From: Verticillium longisporum
Taxonomy: Eukaryota > Ascomycota > Sordariomycetes > Glomerellales > Plectosphaerellaceae
Direction of reading: 5' to 3'
Assembly (NCBI GenBank): GCA_019188255.1
Contig: JAETXT010000001.1
Coordinates: 7,130,001-7,194,000 of the forward strand
Length of the DNA: 64,000 nt
Shown: in pieces, positions 1 to 11,800 of the stretch
Numbering within the stretch: the stretch's first letter is position 1
Layout of the letters: each line of letters opens with the position of its first letter
Translations under genes and position numbers: made by a program
Notes under the pieces: generated by a model
Told to the model about the DNA's origin: nothing
The model's input: the letters and a program-made list of their open reading frames with translations, nothing else
Databases searched by the model: none

Positions 1-787
1 TAATATCTACTTTATCTATTAAAATATTAAAACTAAACGATTAAATAATAAATTAGATTTTAAGAAACTAAGACCTTTTAAAAATTCTTAAGAAATTCTT
101 AGATATTAATTATTATTTCTTATTATTAGAGAATATAAAGATTTACCCTATTCTTTATATAATACTTTTAGAATTAATATTACTAAATATATTATTTATA
201 ATTAATATAGAAATAAAAGATATAAACGAATACGAAATCGAAAGAATTATCGATTATAGAAAAACGAATAAATAAAACGAATACTTTATTAAATAGAAAA
301 ACTATAAATATAAAGAAAATATATAAGAACTAATTAAGAACCTAAACTATTTATAATTATTAAAATAGTATTATTAATCCTAAGGAAATTAAACGACTCT
401 AGGTTAAAGGAGCCTAAAGCGTTCTAATTAATAACCCCGAAGCCCCTAGCCGCTTATATAGCTATTATAGCCTTAGACTCCTCCCGCTCTATAGAATCTA
501 ACTCGTCTAGAGACTATAACCCTTAATTTACTATCTTTATACCCCTCTTATAAAGAGATCGCTTCTAAGTACGAAAGCGCTTTAAACGATTAAGAGCTTC
601 TACTATTTAAGACTATAGCTCCTCTAAACGTACTTCCTTATCTAGCTCCTTCTTATCTAGCTTACCTAGCTCCTAAGTAATATAAGATACTATTATAGGT
701 TAATAGACTAAGAAAGCGAGAGAGATACTACTATAGGTACTTACGAGTATTAATAGGCACCCCCGAACTATCGTAGGAGCGACCGCG
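1..787 (+). mobile_element. RIP-mutated chromovirus A, left part (3' half of element)
   Basis: This block aligns base for base, with C-to-T and G-to-A changes only, to about 19,760-20,540 of the intact element C. It covers the end of the integrase, the chromodomain (about 230-370) and the region behind it that carries the antisense accessory gene. The element enters from beyond the window start. At 787 it is interrupted by element B and resumes at 8,111. Stop codons are everywhere, so nothing is coding. At about 485-495 it keeps three C where element C has two (20,240-20,241), which is useful for judging the frameshift in C. Confidence 0.88.
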
Positions 788-1240
788 TATTACGACCTAG
801 TAGCTTCTAAAGGGGGAACACTATTAGAGGGTTAGGGTTACTATTTATAGAAGCTTAGGTTATAACTCTAAGGCGATATAATATTATAAGGCGTTATATA
901 CTTATTATAATAAATATAAAGTAAGACTTAGATTAATTACTATTATAAGAAAGAATATATCTATAAGTCTAGAATATCTATCCTTATATACCCATCTATC
1001 CTATCCTTATTATAGGGTAATAAGCTTATATTAGATAGCTTACTATTATATTATAATCCTATTATATTAGATTATAGATTACTATAATCCTAATATATTA
1101 ATAATCTATTATCCGAGGATTATTATACTTAATAATCCTATTACGTAACTAGTTCCTTAATAGTCCTTATCTTATCGTCGTTCCTAGTTATCTTAACGTA
1201 GGGCTACTTATAGCCCATCGTTCGACCTTTAATTATTATA
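788..1240 (-). repeat. 3' LTR of element B (RIP-mutated)
   Basis: 453 bp, the same length and layout as the clean LTR at 4,409-4,861 read in the same orientation, with TG/CA ends mutated to TA. It is followed at 1,241 by a CT-rich stretch that is the complement of the polypurine tract of the element. Confidence 0.85.
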
Positions 1241-1341
1241 TAATACTCCTCCTCTAAGCTAATATCCTAATAGCTATAAATAATAGGTCCTATCCTAGGC
1301 TTAATTAATCTATATTTCCCTTCTTTACTAACTACGATATA

Positions 1342-1974
1342 ATATCTAATCGTATTCGAAAGCCCTTATTAAAGAAAGCTATCGAGTATATTAACTTTAC
1401 GTCTTTAATCGAGTTAAAGGGTTCCGACGCTAATATACTTTATACTTAGTATTTCCGAAAAAGTCTAAAATATCGTATATTAGAGAAGTCTACGTAGTAT
1501 AGGGAGTATATAAAGTATAATCGTTAATATAATAATATCTTAATATCGTCTTCTTATAAATATCGTATTTTTATATTTTTAATTAATATTTTTATAATTA
1601 ATAATAGCTTAATTAAGTATCTCTTAAAGACTAAGAAGAAATTAGAGGATAATAAAGAAGCTATAGAAGAAGCGCTAGCTAAATTATAAGAGGATTTATC
1701 GTATAGCGTAAATCGCCTACGATATATTTAGTAAATTAAGAAGAAAGTAAAAGAATATAATAACGAGGCGTTTTATTATAATATCTAGGAATTAGATATA
1801 GAGGATAATCTACTCTCTACCTTTAACGCTTACGAATATTACGTAGAAAATAACCTAGTATTTATAGGGGTAGCTTCTAATATAGACTAGCCCTCCTTAG
1901 GGTTAGGGGAGCTATTAGAGGAGTTTAATACTAATAGAACTACTATAATAGCTACGAGCAATTTAGGTTCCTAA
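1342..1974 (+). pseudogene. RIP-killed zinc-cluster/coiled-coil accessory gene of element B (antisense to the element)
   Basis: Read on the strand opposite to element B. If the obvious RIP changes are mentally reversed (TAT for TGT, TAG for TGG), six cysteines appear at about 1,440-1,545 with spacing C-x2-C-x6-C-x8-C-x2-C-x6-C, the Zn2Cys6 spacing. A lysine/glutamate-rich coiled coil follows (about 1,620-1,800). The same order is found antisense in element C (20,192-20,713), but the residues outside the cysteines differ strongly, so the two are diverged versions of one module. Position next to the 3' LTR is the same in both. The gene cannot be expressed now, as stops interrupt it at many sites. 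An intron in the living version is possible and not resolved. Confidence 0.62.
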
Positions 1975-4408
1975 TATGGTCCTATATATTTTCTTTATAC
2001 TTATAGCCTTTCTATTTAATAAAATATTCGCTTTATTTATCCATTCTCCTATAATCGATAATTCTCTCGATTTCGTATTTATTTATATTTTCTATTTCTA
2101 CGTTAATTACGAGTAGTATATTTAATAGTACTAATTCTAAAAATACTATATAAAAAATAAAGTAAATCTTTATATTCTTTAATAATAAGAGGTAATAATT
2201 AATATTTAAGAGTTTCTTAAGAATTTTAAAAAGTCCTAATTTCTTAAAATCTAATTTATCATTTAATCGTTTAATTTTAATATTTTAGTAGATAAAGTAA
2301 ATACTATTTCCCTCCTATAAAGATAATCCCTTTATCCTTATTTTATTAATATATATAGTTATTTTAATATATATAAGCTCGAGGTCGAGCTTAATTTAGT
2401 CCTAGATCTTATAGATATTAATTATAATATTAATTACTTTTAGTATATTTAATACTTTACGGGGTTCTATATAAGCTATTAGGTTATATTTATAATTAAT
2501 ATAAAAGGGTAATTCCTTTATTAACTCGCTTAATAAGCTATTATATATAAACTATATAATAAATAATAATATAATTAATTATCCTATTAATAATTAATAT
2601 AATATTAGAAGTATTATTCTAGAATCTAGTTCGTTCTTTCCGTTTATCTATTTATCTATAAGTAAAAAGCTATAAATAGTTTATATTTAGCTCTAAGTTA
2701 AGTAATAAGCGATTTCTAGAAATTATTAATAAAGAGTTTATCTCTATTTAATATTAATTCTTTTAATAATTTATACTATCCTATAATATTTCGGAGGAAT
2801 ATATAAATAAAGTCTTCTATTATATTTATAGCTTTATATAGGAGAAAATATAAATACTTCGTAAATCGGTCTATAATTATTAAGATATTATCGTAAAAGG
2901 CCCTAATTAAGGGTTCCTTCGATAGGGGTAAGCTAATAATAAAGTTTAATAAGACTAACTCCTAAGCTATTATTAATATTAATAAAGCCTTAAGTTCTCT
3001 ATAAAGCTTATATCTTTCTATTTTATTCTTTTTATAGAAATCGTAATTATAAATAATTATCGTAATATCCTATTTAATTCTTTTAAAGTTATAGTATTTC
3101 TTAAATTAAGCGAAAGTCTTCGCTACTCCTTAGTACCCGTAAGCTTTAGCTTTATAGATTTATTAAATTAATTCTAATACTTCTATAGATAGTCTAATAG
3201 GTATTATATAAATAATAATTATTAATATTTAATAATAAAGGATAAGATTCCCTTCTTTATCTTTTATTAAAATAATATTAATATTAAAGAGTATATTTTA
3301 TTTATAATCTAAATATTTATTTAGAATATTTATTCTATTATTCTTAAATCCTTTATAATAGATAATAGTAAAGTTAAATTCTAAAAGGAATTCTATTTTT
3401 TAGTATTTATTAAAGTCTTTATTTATTATAAAATATATAAGATTCTTATAATTAATATAGACTTTAATTTCGTATTATATTCTAGAGAAATATATTCTCT
3501 ATTCTTTAAAGGCTTCGATAATTATTATAAATTCTTTATTATATATTTAATAATTAAGCTTTAATCTATATAGCTTCTCCGAGAAGAATATTACTAAGTA
3601 TAAGTATCCTTAATCGTCCTTCTATCTTAATTATCCTTTAATAGCGAAATCGGAGGTATCTATCTCGATTTCTATAGGTTTTTCGGGGTCTATTATTTAG
3701 AGGACTAATTCGCTAAGGATAGTATCGATAATTTAATAAAATACCTTTTCTTAGGGTTCGTTCTATATAAACTCTATTTCCTTAATTATAAAGCTTATTA
3801 AAGGATTAATAGTTTTATTATACCCTTTTAAGAATTATTAATAGAAATTAATAAAATTAAGGAATATTCTAATATCTTTAATATTCTTTAATATAAGCTA
3901 TTCCCTAATAGCTACTATTTTAGATTTTTTTATCTTGATTTCTCCTAAAATAATTATATATCCTAGGAAATCTAATTCTTATATATAGAATTTAGCCTTT
4001 TTTAGTTCTATTAATAGCTCGTATTAATATAATCGTATAAGGATTTAATATATATATCCTTTATATTCTTCTATTATCTTCGAGAAGATTAGAATATTAT
4101 TAAGGTATATTATTATAAAGATATCTAGGAATTCTTATAATATATTATTAATTATATTTTAAAAGGTTATAAAAGCATTAATTAATCTAAATAATATAAT
4201 TAAATATTTATAATATCTTTATTATATTCGGAATATTGTTTTCTATTCCTCTTTATCCTTAATATAGATAAAATTATATACTCCTTTAAGATCGAGTATT
4301 ATAAATTAATTAGCTCTTATTAATATATCCTTAAATTCTAATATTAAAGGTAATAAATAATAGTTCTTAATAGTAATATTATTTAATTATCTATAATCGA
4401 TATATAAT

Positions 4409-4861
4409 TGTTACGACCTGGCAGCTTCCGAAGGGGGAACACTGTCAGAGGGTTGGGGTTGCTGTTTGCAGAAGCTTAGGTTGTGACTCTGAGACGATGT
4501 GGTGTCGTAAGGCGTTGCGCACTCGTTACAATGGATACAAGGTAAGACTTAGATTGATCACTGTCGTGAGAAAGAATGTATCTACAAGTCCAGAATGTCC
4601 GTCCTTATATACCTGCCATCCTGTCCTTGTTGTGTTAGGTGGTGAGCTCATGTTGGATGGCTCACTGTTATGTCGTGATCCTGTTATGTTGGATCACGGC
4701 TCACGGCGATCCAGGCATAACAGTGATCCTTAGCCCTGGATCACTGTTCCTGGTGATCCCGTCACGTGACCTAGCCTTGGCGAGCCTTATCTTATCAGTG
4801 ACCCTGGATCCTCTGACGTGGGGCTTGTCTGCGGCCGGTTGTTCGACCCGTGCTCGTTACA
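4409..4861 (-). repeat. Solo LTR, not RIP-mutated, with 5-bp TSD
   Basis: A 453-bp LTR with TG..CA ends, flanked by ATAAT on both sides (4,404-4,408 and 4,862-4,866), standing inside the mutated element B. By eye it matches the reverse complement of the 5' LTR of element C (14,408-14,860) along its length. A solo LTR with an intact duplication arises when the two LTRs of a complete insertion recombine and the internal part is lost. Its GC-rich sequence against the AT-rich surroundings shows that it arrived after RIP had run its course in B. Short open frames inside it are not genes. Confidence 0.93.
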
Positions 4862-7657
4862 ATAATCTTTCTTTATTATTCTTCTTTAATATAAAGAGAA
4901 TCGGGTATCTTATTAAGGATATCGATAATTAGATATATCCTTTTCTAAGGTTCTCCTTAAGATATTTATTAAGAATATCTATCTATTAAGGGTTTAATCT
5001 ATAGATTTTATTAAATCGAGGGCTCTCCTTTTCCTTAATTAGGATTTTATAGTTATAGTATATATATTTAGGTAATATTATATCGATTTCTTCTTTAAAG
5101 ATCTTCTTATATTTCTAATATTCTTTAAATATATTCTATAATCTTTCTTATAATTCTATTATAAGCTCTTTTAGGGTTATCTCCTCTAAATTATCTTTAT
5201 TCGTAAAGGCTAATTAGAGGTTATTTAAGAGATTATTTATAGGTCTTTCCTTAAAGGCTAACGTATTCTACTAGATATAGCTAGCTATTTAGTTAATTTA
5301 AGGGTTCTATTATCTAAGCTATAAGATATTTAGGATAATTTATTTTCCTCTTATATTAATAATATCGAACGTTATATAACCTTAATAATAAGAGATAAAT
5401 ACTTAGAGGGACGTAATCTCTATATGTACGATCCCTCCTCTATATAAGATTATTTATCCTTCTATTATATTAAGTTAATATAGTTCCTCTTTATATTTCT
5501 ATATAATCTTATTCTTATTAATATATTCGAGGCTTATATAATTACCTTAAGCGCTATTATCTAATAGTATATTTATTTATCGTCCTCCTACGTTTATTCT
5601 TATATAGAAGTAATTCGTATTATAAGTTTATTTAGCTAAGTAGATCGCTCTTATTTCCTTTATTAATTATTATCCTTATCTAATTAACGTTTACCTTTTC
5701 CTAAAAGTAGTAGCGTTATAAATAGCTATATTATATTTAGATTACTTAAATCGAGGCTATCGTCGTTCTTATAATAGACTCTAAAGAATAGCTTCTTAAT
5801 ATATTTTATATAATAAAGCCTCTAATCTCTAACCTTAATTATATAATACTTTATATATATATTATTATTATAGTCCTCTTATTTAATATAATTTTAATAA
5901 TATTTATCGTAATAAATAGAGTTTAATTAAAATATAAGCTAACTTTAATTATATTCGTTTATATATAGGATCTATTTACGATTTTCCTATTCGAATTCTA
6001 TTATTATTTATAGCTTAATCTAATAATTATATAAGAGAAATTAATATATAGCTTTCTCTTTAAAATAATATTTATAATTATCGTAAATATATTCGAGCTA
6101 AAATAATTAATAATATTATTTATAAATATAATAAAGTATTAGATAATCTCTTACTATAAATTATATATTTTCTTTTATACTTTCTTATTTTTAAGTATTA
6201 GCTTTCTATAGCTTAGTCCTATAATAAATAAATTTATCCTATAATATAAAGGGATTATAATCCTTATTAAGGTTATTAATAGTATAAATCTATATTAAGA
6301 TATAGAGTTAAAGCTATCTTAATAGAGGTTCCTCCTCTTAATTTATTTATATATATTTATCCTATTCTTTATTACTTATAAATCTAATATAGAATATAGC
6401 CTATAATCCTAAGTAAGCTTATTTATAAGCCCTTTCTTCGTCTATATCGATTTCCTAAGTCTTTAATATTATTTATTAAGCTTATTTCTAAATTTATCTT
6501 TCCTTCTTAATAATAATTATTATAATTAGGGTTCTTTATCCTATAAATATCCTAAGGAACTATCTATTTTATTCCTTATTATCCTTATAAGTTAAATAAT
6601 CGTCCTAATAATAGAAATTCTAATTAATTTTAATATAATCTTAATATTAAATATAATTAAGCTATTATTTATTTATAAATTTCTAAGGTTTCTTAAGTTA
6701 TTAGTATTCTCGAGCTATATACCTATTTTTACTATAATTATAATATTTTATATCCTTAAGATCCTTAAATTTACTATATCTAATATTATCGAGCTCTATA
6801 AATCCTATATAAATAATCTATCCCTAAGCTATATTAATATAGGGTTTATTATATTAATATTTACGTCCTTAATTAGATTAATAATAAAGAATATAAAGGT
6901 TCTATAATCCTATAGTAGGCTTCCGTCCTTTTTCTATTCTATATTTATATTAGCGATTATCGATTTTAATAGCTATAATAATATACTTAATAAAGGTTTT
7001 AGGTCTATCTTCCTAGATAAAGTCGTCTTTAATAATATCTTTAAATCCTTTATAGAAATAGGCTATAAGAGCGGACTCTATCTAATTAAATCGATTAGCT
7101 AAGAATCGAAACTCTATAGCGTACTTAATAGCTAACCCTATCTATTTAAGCTAAAGGATTTTTCTTTTATTTTATTATTCTTTATTTATATCCCTAAACG
7201 CTCCTTTAATAGCTTCTTCGAATACGTTTATATTAATATAGATATCCTAAATAGCTTATTTTATATCTTCTTTCTTAATATAAATAGAATAGTCCTTAAT
7301 AAAGGGTTCGAATTAATATAAAGCGTCCCCTTTAAAGTAAGAGGAAGTATTAGCGACCTTTTCGCCCTAATATTTAAGTTAGCCCTTATTAGCCTTATAG
7401 TATTAGTATACTTAGGTAATAAAAGATTAAAGTACTTTAGGGTTATTATCGAATAATTAAAGGGGAAAAGCCTTTATACTCGTTCCGCTTTAAAGTTATT
7501 ATATTAAAGCTCGGAGCTATTTATTCTCTAAATAGAGCTCTTAGATTATAATAGCTAAATTATTAGCACTATTTCCGATACTATTAATAGATATTATTCC
7601 TATAATAAGTATTACTTAATATTATAAAGTAAACCTATTAAATAAGAGTAATTAAAA

Positions 7658-8110
7658 TATTATAACCTAATAGCTTCTAAAAGGGGAATATTATTAAAGG
7701 ATTAGGGTTATTATTTATAGAAGCTTAGGTTATAACTCTAAAGCGATATAGTATCGTAAAGCGTTATATATTTATTATAATGAATATAAAGTAAGACTTA
7801 GATTAATTACTATTATAAGAAAGAATATATCTATAAGTCTAGAATATCTATCCTTATATACCCGTCTATCCTATCCTTATTATAAAGTAATAAGCTTATA
7901 TTAGATAGCTTATTATTATATTATAACCCTATTATATTAGATTACGGATTACTATAATCCTAATATATTAATAATCTATTATCCGAGGATCACTATACCT
8001 TATAATCCTATTATATAACTAGTTCCTTAGTAGTCCTTATCTTATCATCGTTCCTAGTTATCCTAATGCGGGGCTACCTATAGCCTATCGTTCGACCCTT
8101 AGTTATTATA
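7658..8110 (-). repeat. 5' LTR of element B (RIP-mutated)
   Basis: 453 bp, aligned to the LTR at 788-1,240. The flank on its left (element interior) corresponds, RIP-mutated, to the primer-binding side of element C at 14,861 onward. The 5-bp duplication follows on the right. Confidence 0.85.
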
Positions 8111-8824
8111 CTACGATAAACGTATTCGGAGCAACGATTAATGCCCTCTACTATACGATACTTCTAACCCTTCCGTTAATAGAAGGAATATAATATAATA
8201 TCGTAATTATAAAGCTTAATAAAATTAAACTATTCTTATCGCTTTCGAGTAGATAAGGATTTTAGTTTTTCGATACGACTCGATATTTTATTAATATTAT
8301 AAAGGAAGAATAAGTTAAAGGATATAATTACTTAGGGTATAGCGCTTATAAGTAAGGGTCGCTAGGATATCGACCTAGAGGAGGAGAATTATATAACGCC
8401 CTAGCCCGGTCGTTACTAGGATACTAGGTAGGATACCCTATAGGCGATCGGATGCGCTGCACGGACCTATAGGATCACTTACGTAACTATAATTAGATTA
8501 CGATTCTTAAAATAATCTAGTTACTAACTATATTATAACCTAAATAATAGGATTACGATAAGAAAAGTAAGCTATTTAATATAGACTTATTAACCTAATA
8601 CAATAAGGATAGAATAATAGGTATATAAGGATAGGTATTCGGTATTTATAGATATATTCTTTCTTACGATAGTAATTAATCTAAGTCTTACTTTATATTT
8701 ATTATAACGAGTACGTAACGCCTTACGATACTATATCGCCTTAGAGTTATAACCTAAGCTTCTATAAATAGTAACCCTAACCCTCTAATAGTATTCCCCC
8801 TTCGGAAGCTACTAGGTCGTAATA
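8111..8824 (+). mobile_element. RIP-mutated chromovirus A, right part with 3' LTR
   Basis: Continuation of element A after the nested element B. 8,111-8,391 corresponds to 20,539-20,818 of element C (start half of the antisense accessory gene, polypurine tract). 8,392-8,824 is a 433-bp LTR of the same type and length as the 3' LTR of element C (20,819-21,251). Its 5' partner lies outside the window, so a target duplication cannot be tested. Confidence 0.88.
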
Positions 8825-11800
8825 TTAAGCTTATTATAAAGTTTTTAGCTATTTATAATAAAAAGAATTAAATTATAAATTCTTATTCCGTTTTATTCCT
8901 TTAATTATCTAATTATATAATTAATTAATAATATAATTATAGGATCTAAAGAAATAATATATTATTATTAAAAGTATATTATAAATTATTAAAGAGGGGG
9001 ATATTAAAAGGGGTAATAACCTTAATAAAGACTTTAATAATCTTAGTAATATTAACTATAAAGTAGCTAAGCGGGCTATAGCTCTATAGCTCTTTAATTA
9101 CCTCTAGTAGGATTCCTTAGAGCGGTTAGACTCGGATTCTAAGATATTAGAATCCGAGGCTTAATCGCTATATAGCGGATCGTTTACTTTATTAATTTAA
9201 TAATTAAGGGATAGCTATTTTTATTATTTTAATAATTAAGTTATTTTTAAGGAATTATTAATTTTAATTATATTTATATTTTAATTATTCTTTTCTTAAT
9301 ATTTAATTTAACCTTTAATTTTAATTATAACTTTATTAGAGCTTATAAGAGCTTTTAATATTTAGTTTAGAGCTCTTTTAATTATTATATCTATAGGATT
9401 ATCCCCTCCTACGATCTAGCGAATTTCGTTAACTTTATATTCTTTATAGCTTTATTCTAATATTATAAAATCTATTATTAAATATTTCTCTATAATTATA
9501 CTTCATTAAATAAAATATTAATAAAGTAAGAAACTATTAATATAGATAATTATTTATATAAATAGTAAATCTAAATATTTATAGATCTTCTAGAGTATTT
9601 ATTTAAGGAAGTATATTATATTAAAACTATTAATTATATTATAGATTTCGCTAATTAGAATTAAATATATAACCTATTTATATTTAATAGATTATTAATA
9701 AAGAGTATTATTATATATTATAAATATATTCTCTTAATTATAAGAATATTTATTATTAAAGAGGATAATAAATCCGATCTAAGAATTAAAGTCCTTATTA
9801 TTAATAAAAGAGCTATTAATAAATATATATAGCTAAGCGGTTAATAGATTAAGGTATATATAATTTAAGCTATAATCTATATTATCGATCTATTATTATA
9901 TATATTTATTAAGCTATTTAAAATTATCCTTCTCTAGGTTCCTAGCTTAAGAGGTTATAGCGAAATCGAAAGCTATTTTAGGTTAATAAATAGAAACTAT
10001 ATATATACTATAAGCTCTCTAAGTAACGAGTTACTACTCTAAATCTATTATCCTTAAGGTTATTTACTTTAATCGATTATTTTAACCTTTCTATAGAATC
10101 TTAAGATTATTAGTTCTAATTTTAATAATATAGCTATTAAAGATACTCTCTAAATTAGCGTTTAGGATAAAAGTAGGCTTTATTTAGAAGCTAGCTCTTA
10201 AGAGCTTTATTTATTCCTTTTCTATAAATATAGGCTCTCTAAGGTTTAGGGTATTATTAATCTATATTCTAATTAATCTAAAGCTCTCTCTAGCTCTAAT
10301 TAATAGGAGATATAGATCGTAGCCTATTAGAACTATTATTAAGCGCTCTCTATAGTATTGCTAATAGATTATAAATTAATAGAGGCCTAACTCTATAATT
10401 CTATAGAATAGCTTAATAATATAGAAAATAGTATCGTTAAGGTATCTATACTATAGCTCCTTAGGGATATATAGTAGAACGTTATATAGTAGATCCGTAG
10501 CGCTCTAAGTATAGGCTTAACTCTCTTATAAGCTAGTATCTAAAGATCCTAGTACTAGGGACTATAGATTTACTAATTAGTACGATTACTCCTACTATTA
10601 AAAGCGAGTCGATCTCCTCTTAGTCGGACTACTTAAATAGCTTCCTAGGGATTATTATTCTACCTTTATTATATAATTTAATAGCTAGGTTATAACCCTA
10701 TTATTCCTTCTTTATAATAAATTAATATTCGATCTATAAACCCTTAATCGTATTACTTTTATAATCTATAGAAACTATTTATAATAGATTCTAAGTATAT
10801 ATTATTATTAACTTCCTAGGTCTTCTATATTAATATAGCTAAATTAGTTCTAAATACTTAAATAGTTCTAAGGTCTTTAATATAAGTATTTCTAGAATTC
10901 GGACTATAATTATCTCTCTAGTTTCCTAATTAAGTAATCTATTATATAGCTTAATATATATTCCTCTAAACTCTATTAAGCTATTAATTATATTAATTAT
11001 AATTATTATATTAATAATTAATATAACTTTATAAAATCTAATCTATTTTTCCTACTCTTAGAATATAAAAACGCTACTTCTTAGCTCTAGCGATCTTAAT
11101 AATAATTATTTTATTTCTAGCTTATTATACGTATTTAATATATTATTAACCTTCTATTTAGCGACTATTCGCTATAATTCTATTATTATTTTATTAATAG
11201 CTTTAGCGTATTACGCTTAAATTACTATAAATATTAAATTAATAATTATCCTAAGTATAGCCCTAGATACGAATAATATTAATATTAGACTATTAGGCCT
11301 AATAGTATCGTTTATTACCTTAATTACTCCTTAGAGTAGCGATTCTAGGCTTATATTATAAGATTTAGCCTTTAAGATCTTATATATTCTATATATTAGC
11401 TTATAATAGCTCTTAACCTTATTTATTAATTAATAGGCCTCTATAAAGATCTAATAATAGATTATACCTAGGAGGTATACCTCTACCCTAAATTCTATAG
11501 AGGCGAAGTTAGTTCTAGTATTAATAATTACGATATCTAGAGGGCCTAGGTATATATCTAATTAATACCTCTTAAATACCTCTTATATTATATAAGCTAT
11601 AAAATTAAGAATAAAAGTTATAGATTAGAATCTAGTATTTATATCGATTATATAAAGAATAGTCTTTCTATTTAAATATATAATATTAATTAAAATCTTA
11701 TAATTAAAGTTAATATTTAATTTTAAAGCGAACTTAAAATATTATAAAGATTTCCCTTTAATCTAATAATAATAATAGAAGCGGTTTATTAATTCTAAAG

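Larger units (their letters stand above)
788..8110 (-). mobile_element. RIP-mutated Ty3/gypsy chromovirus B, nested in element A
   Basis: A full-length antisense copy of the same family as element C. It has two 453-bp LTRs (788-1,240 and 7,658-8,110), chromodomain at about 2,030-2,160, integrase and RT further right, and gag N-terminus near 7,440-7,475. Flanks CCGCG (783-787) and CTACG (8,111-8,115) differ only by RIP-type changes, so they are a 5-bp target duplication, and the host element A continues on both sides. Removing the solo LTR inserted at 4,409 leaves about 6.87 kb, close to the 6.84 kb of element C. All reading frames are destroyed by C-to-T/G-to-A changes, but length is preserved, which makes it a good reference for indels in C. 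Confidence 0.9.
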
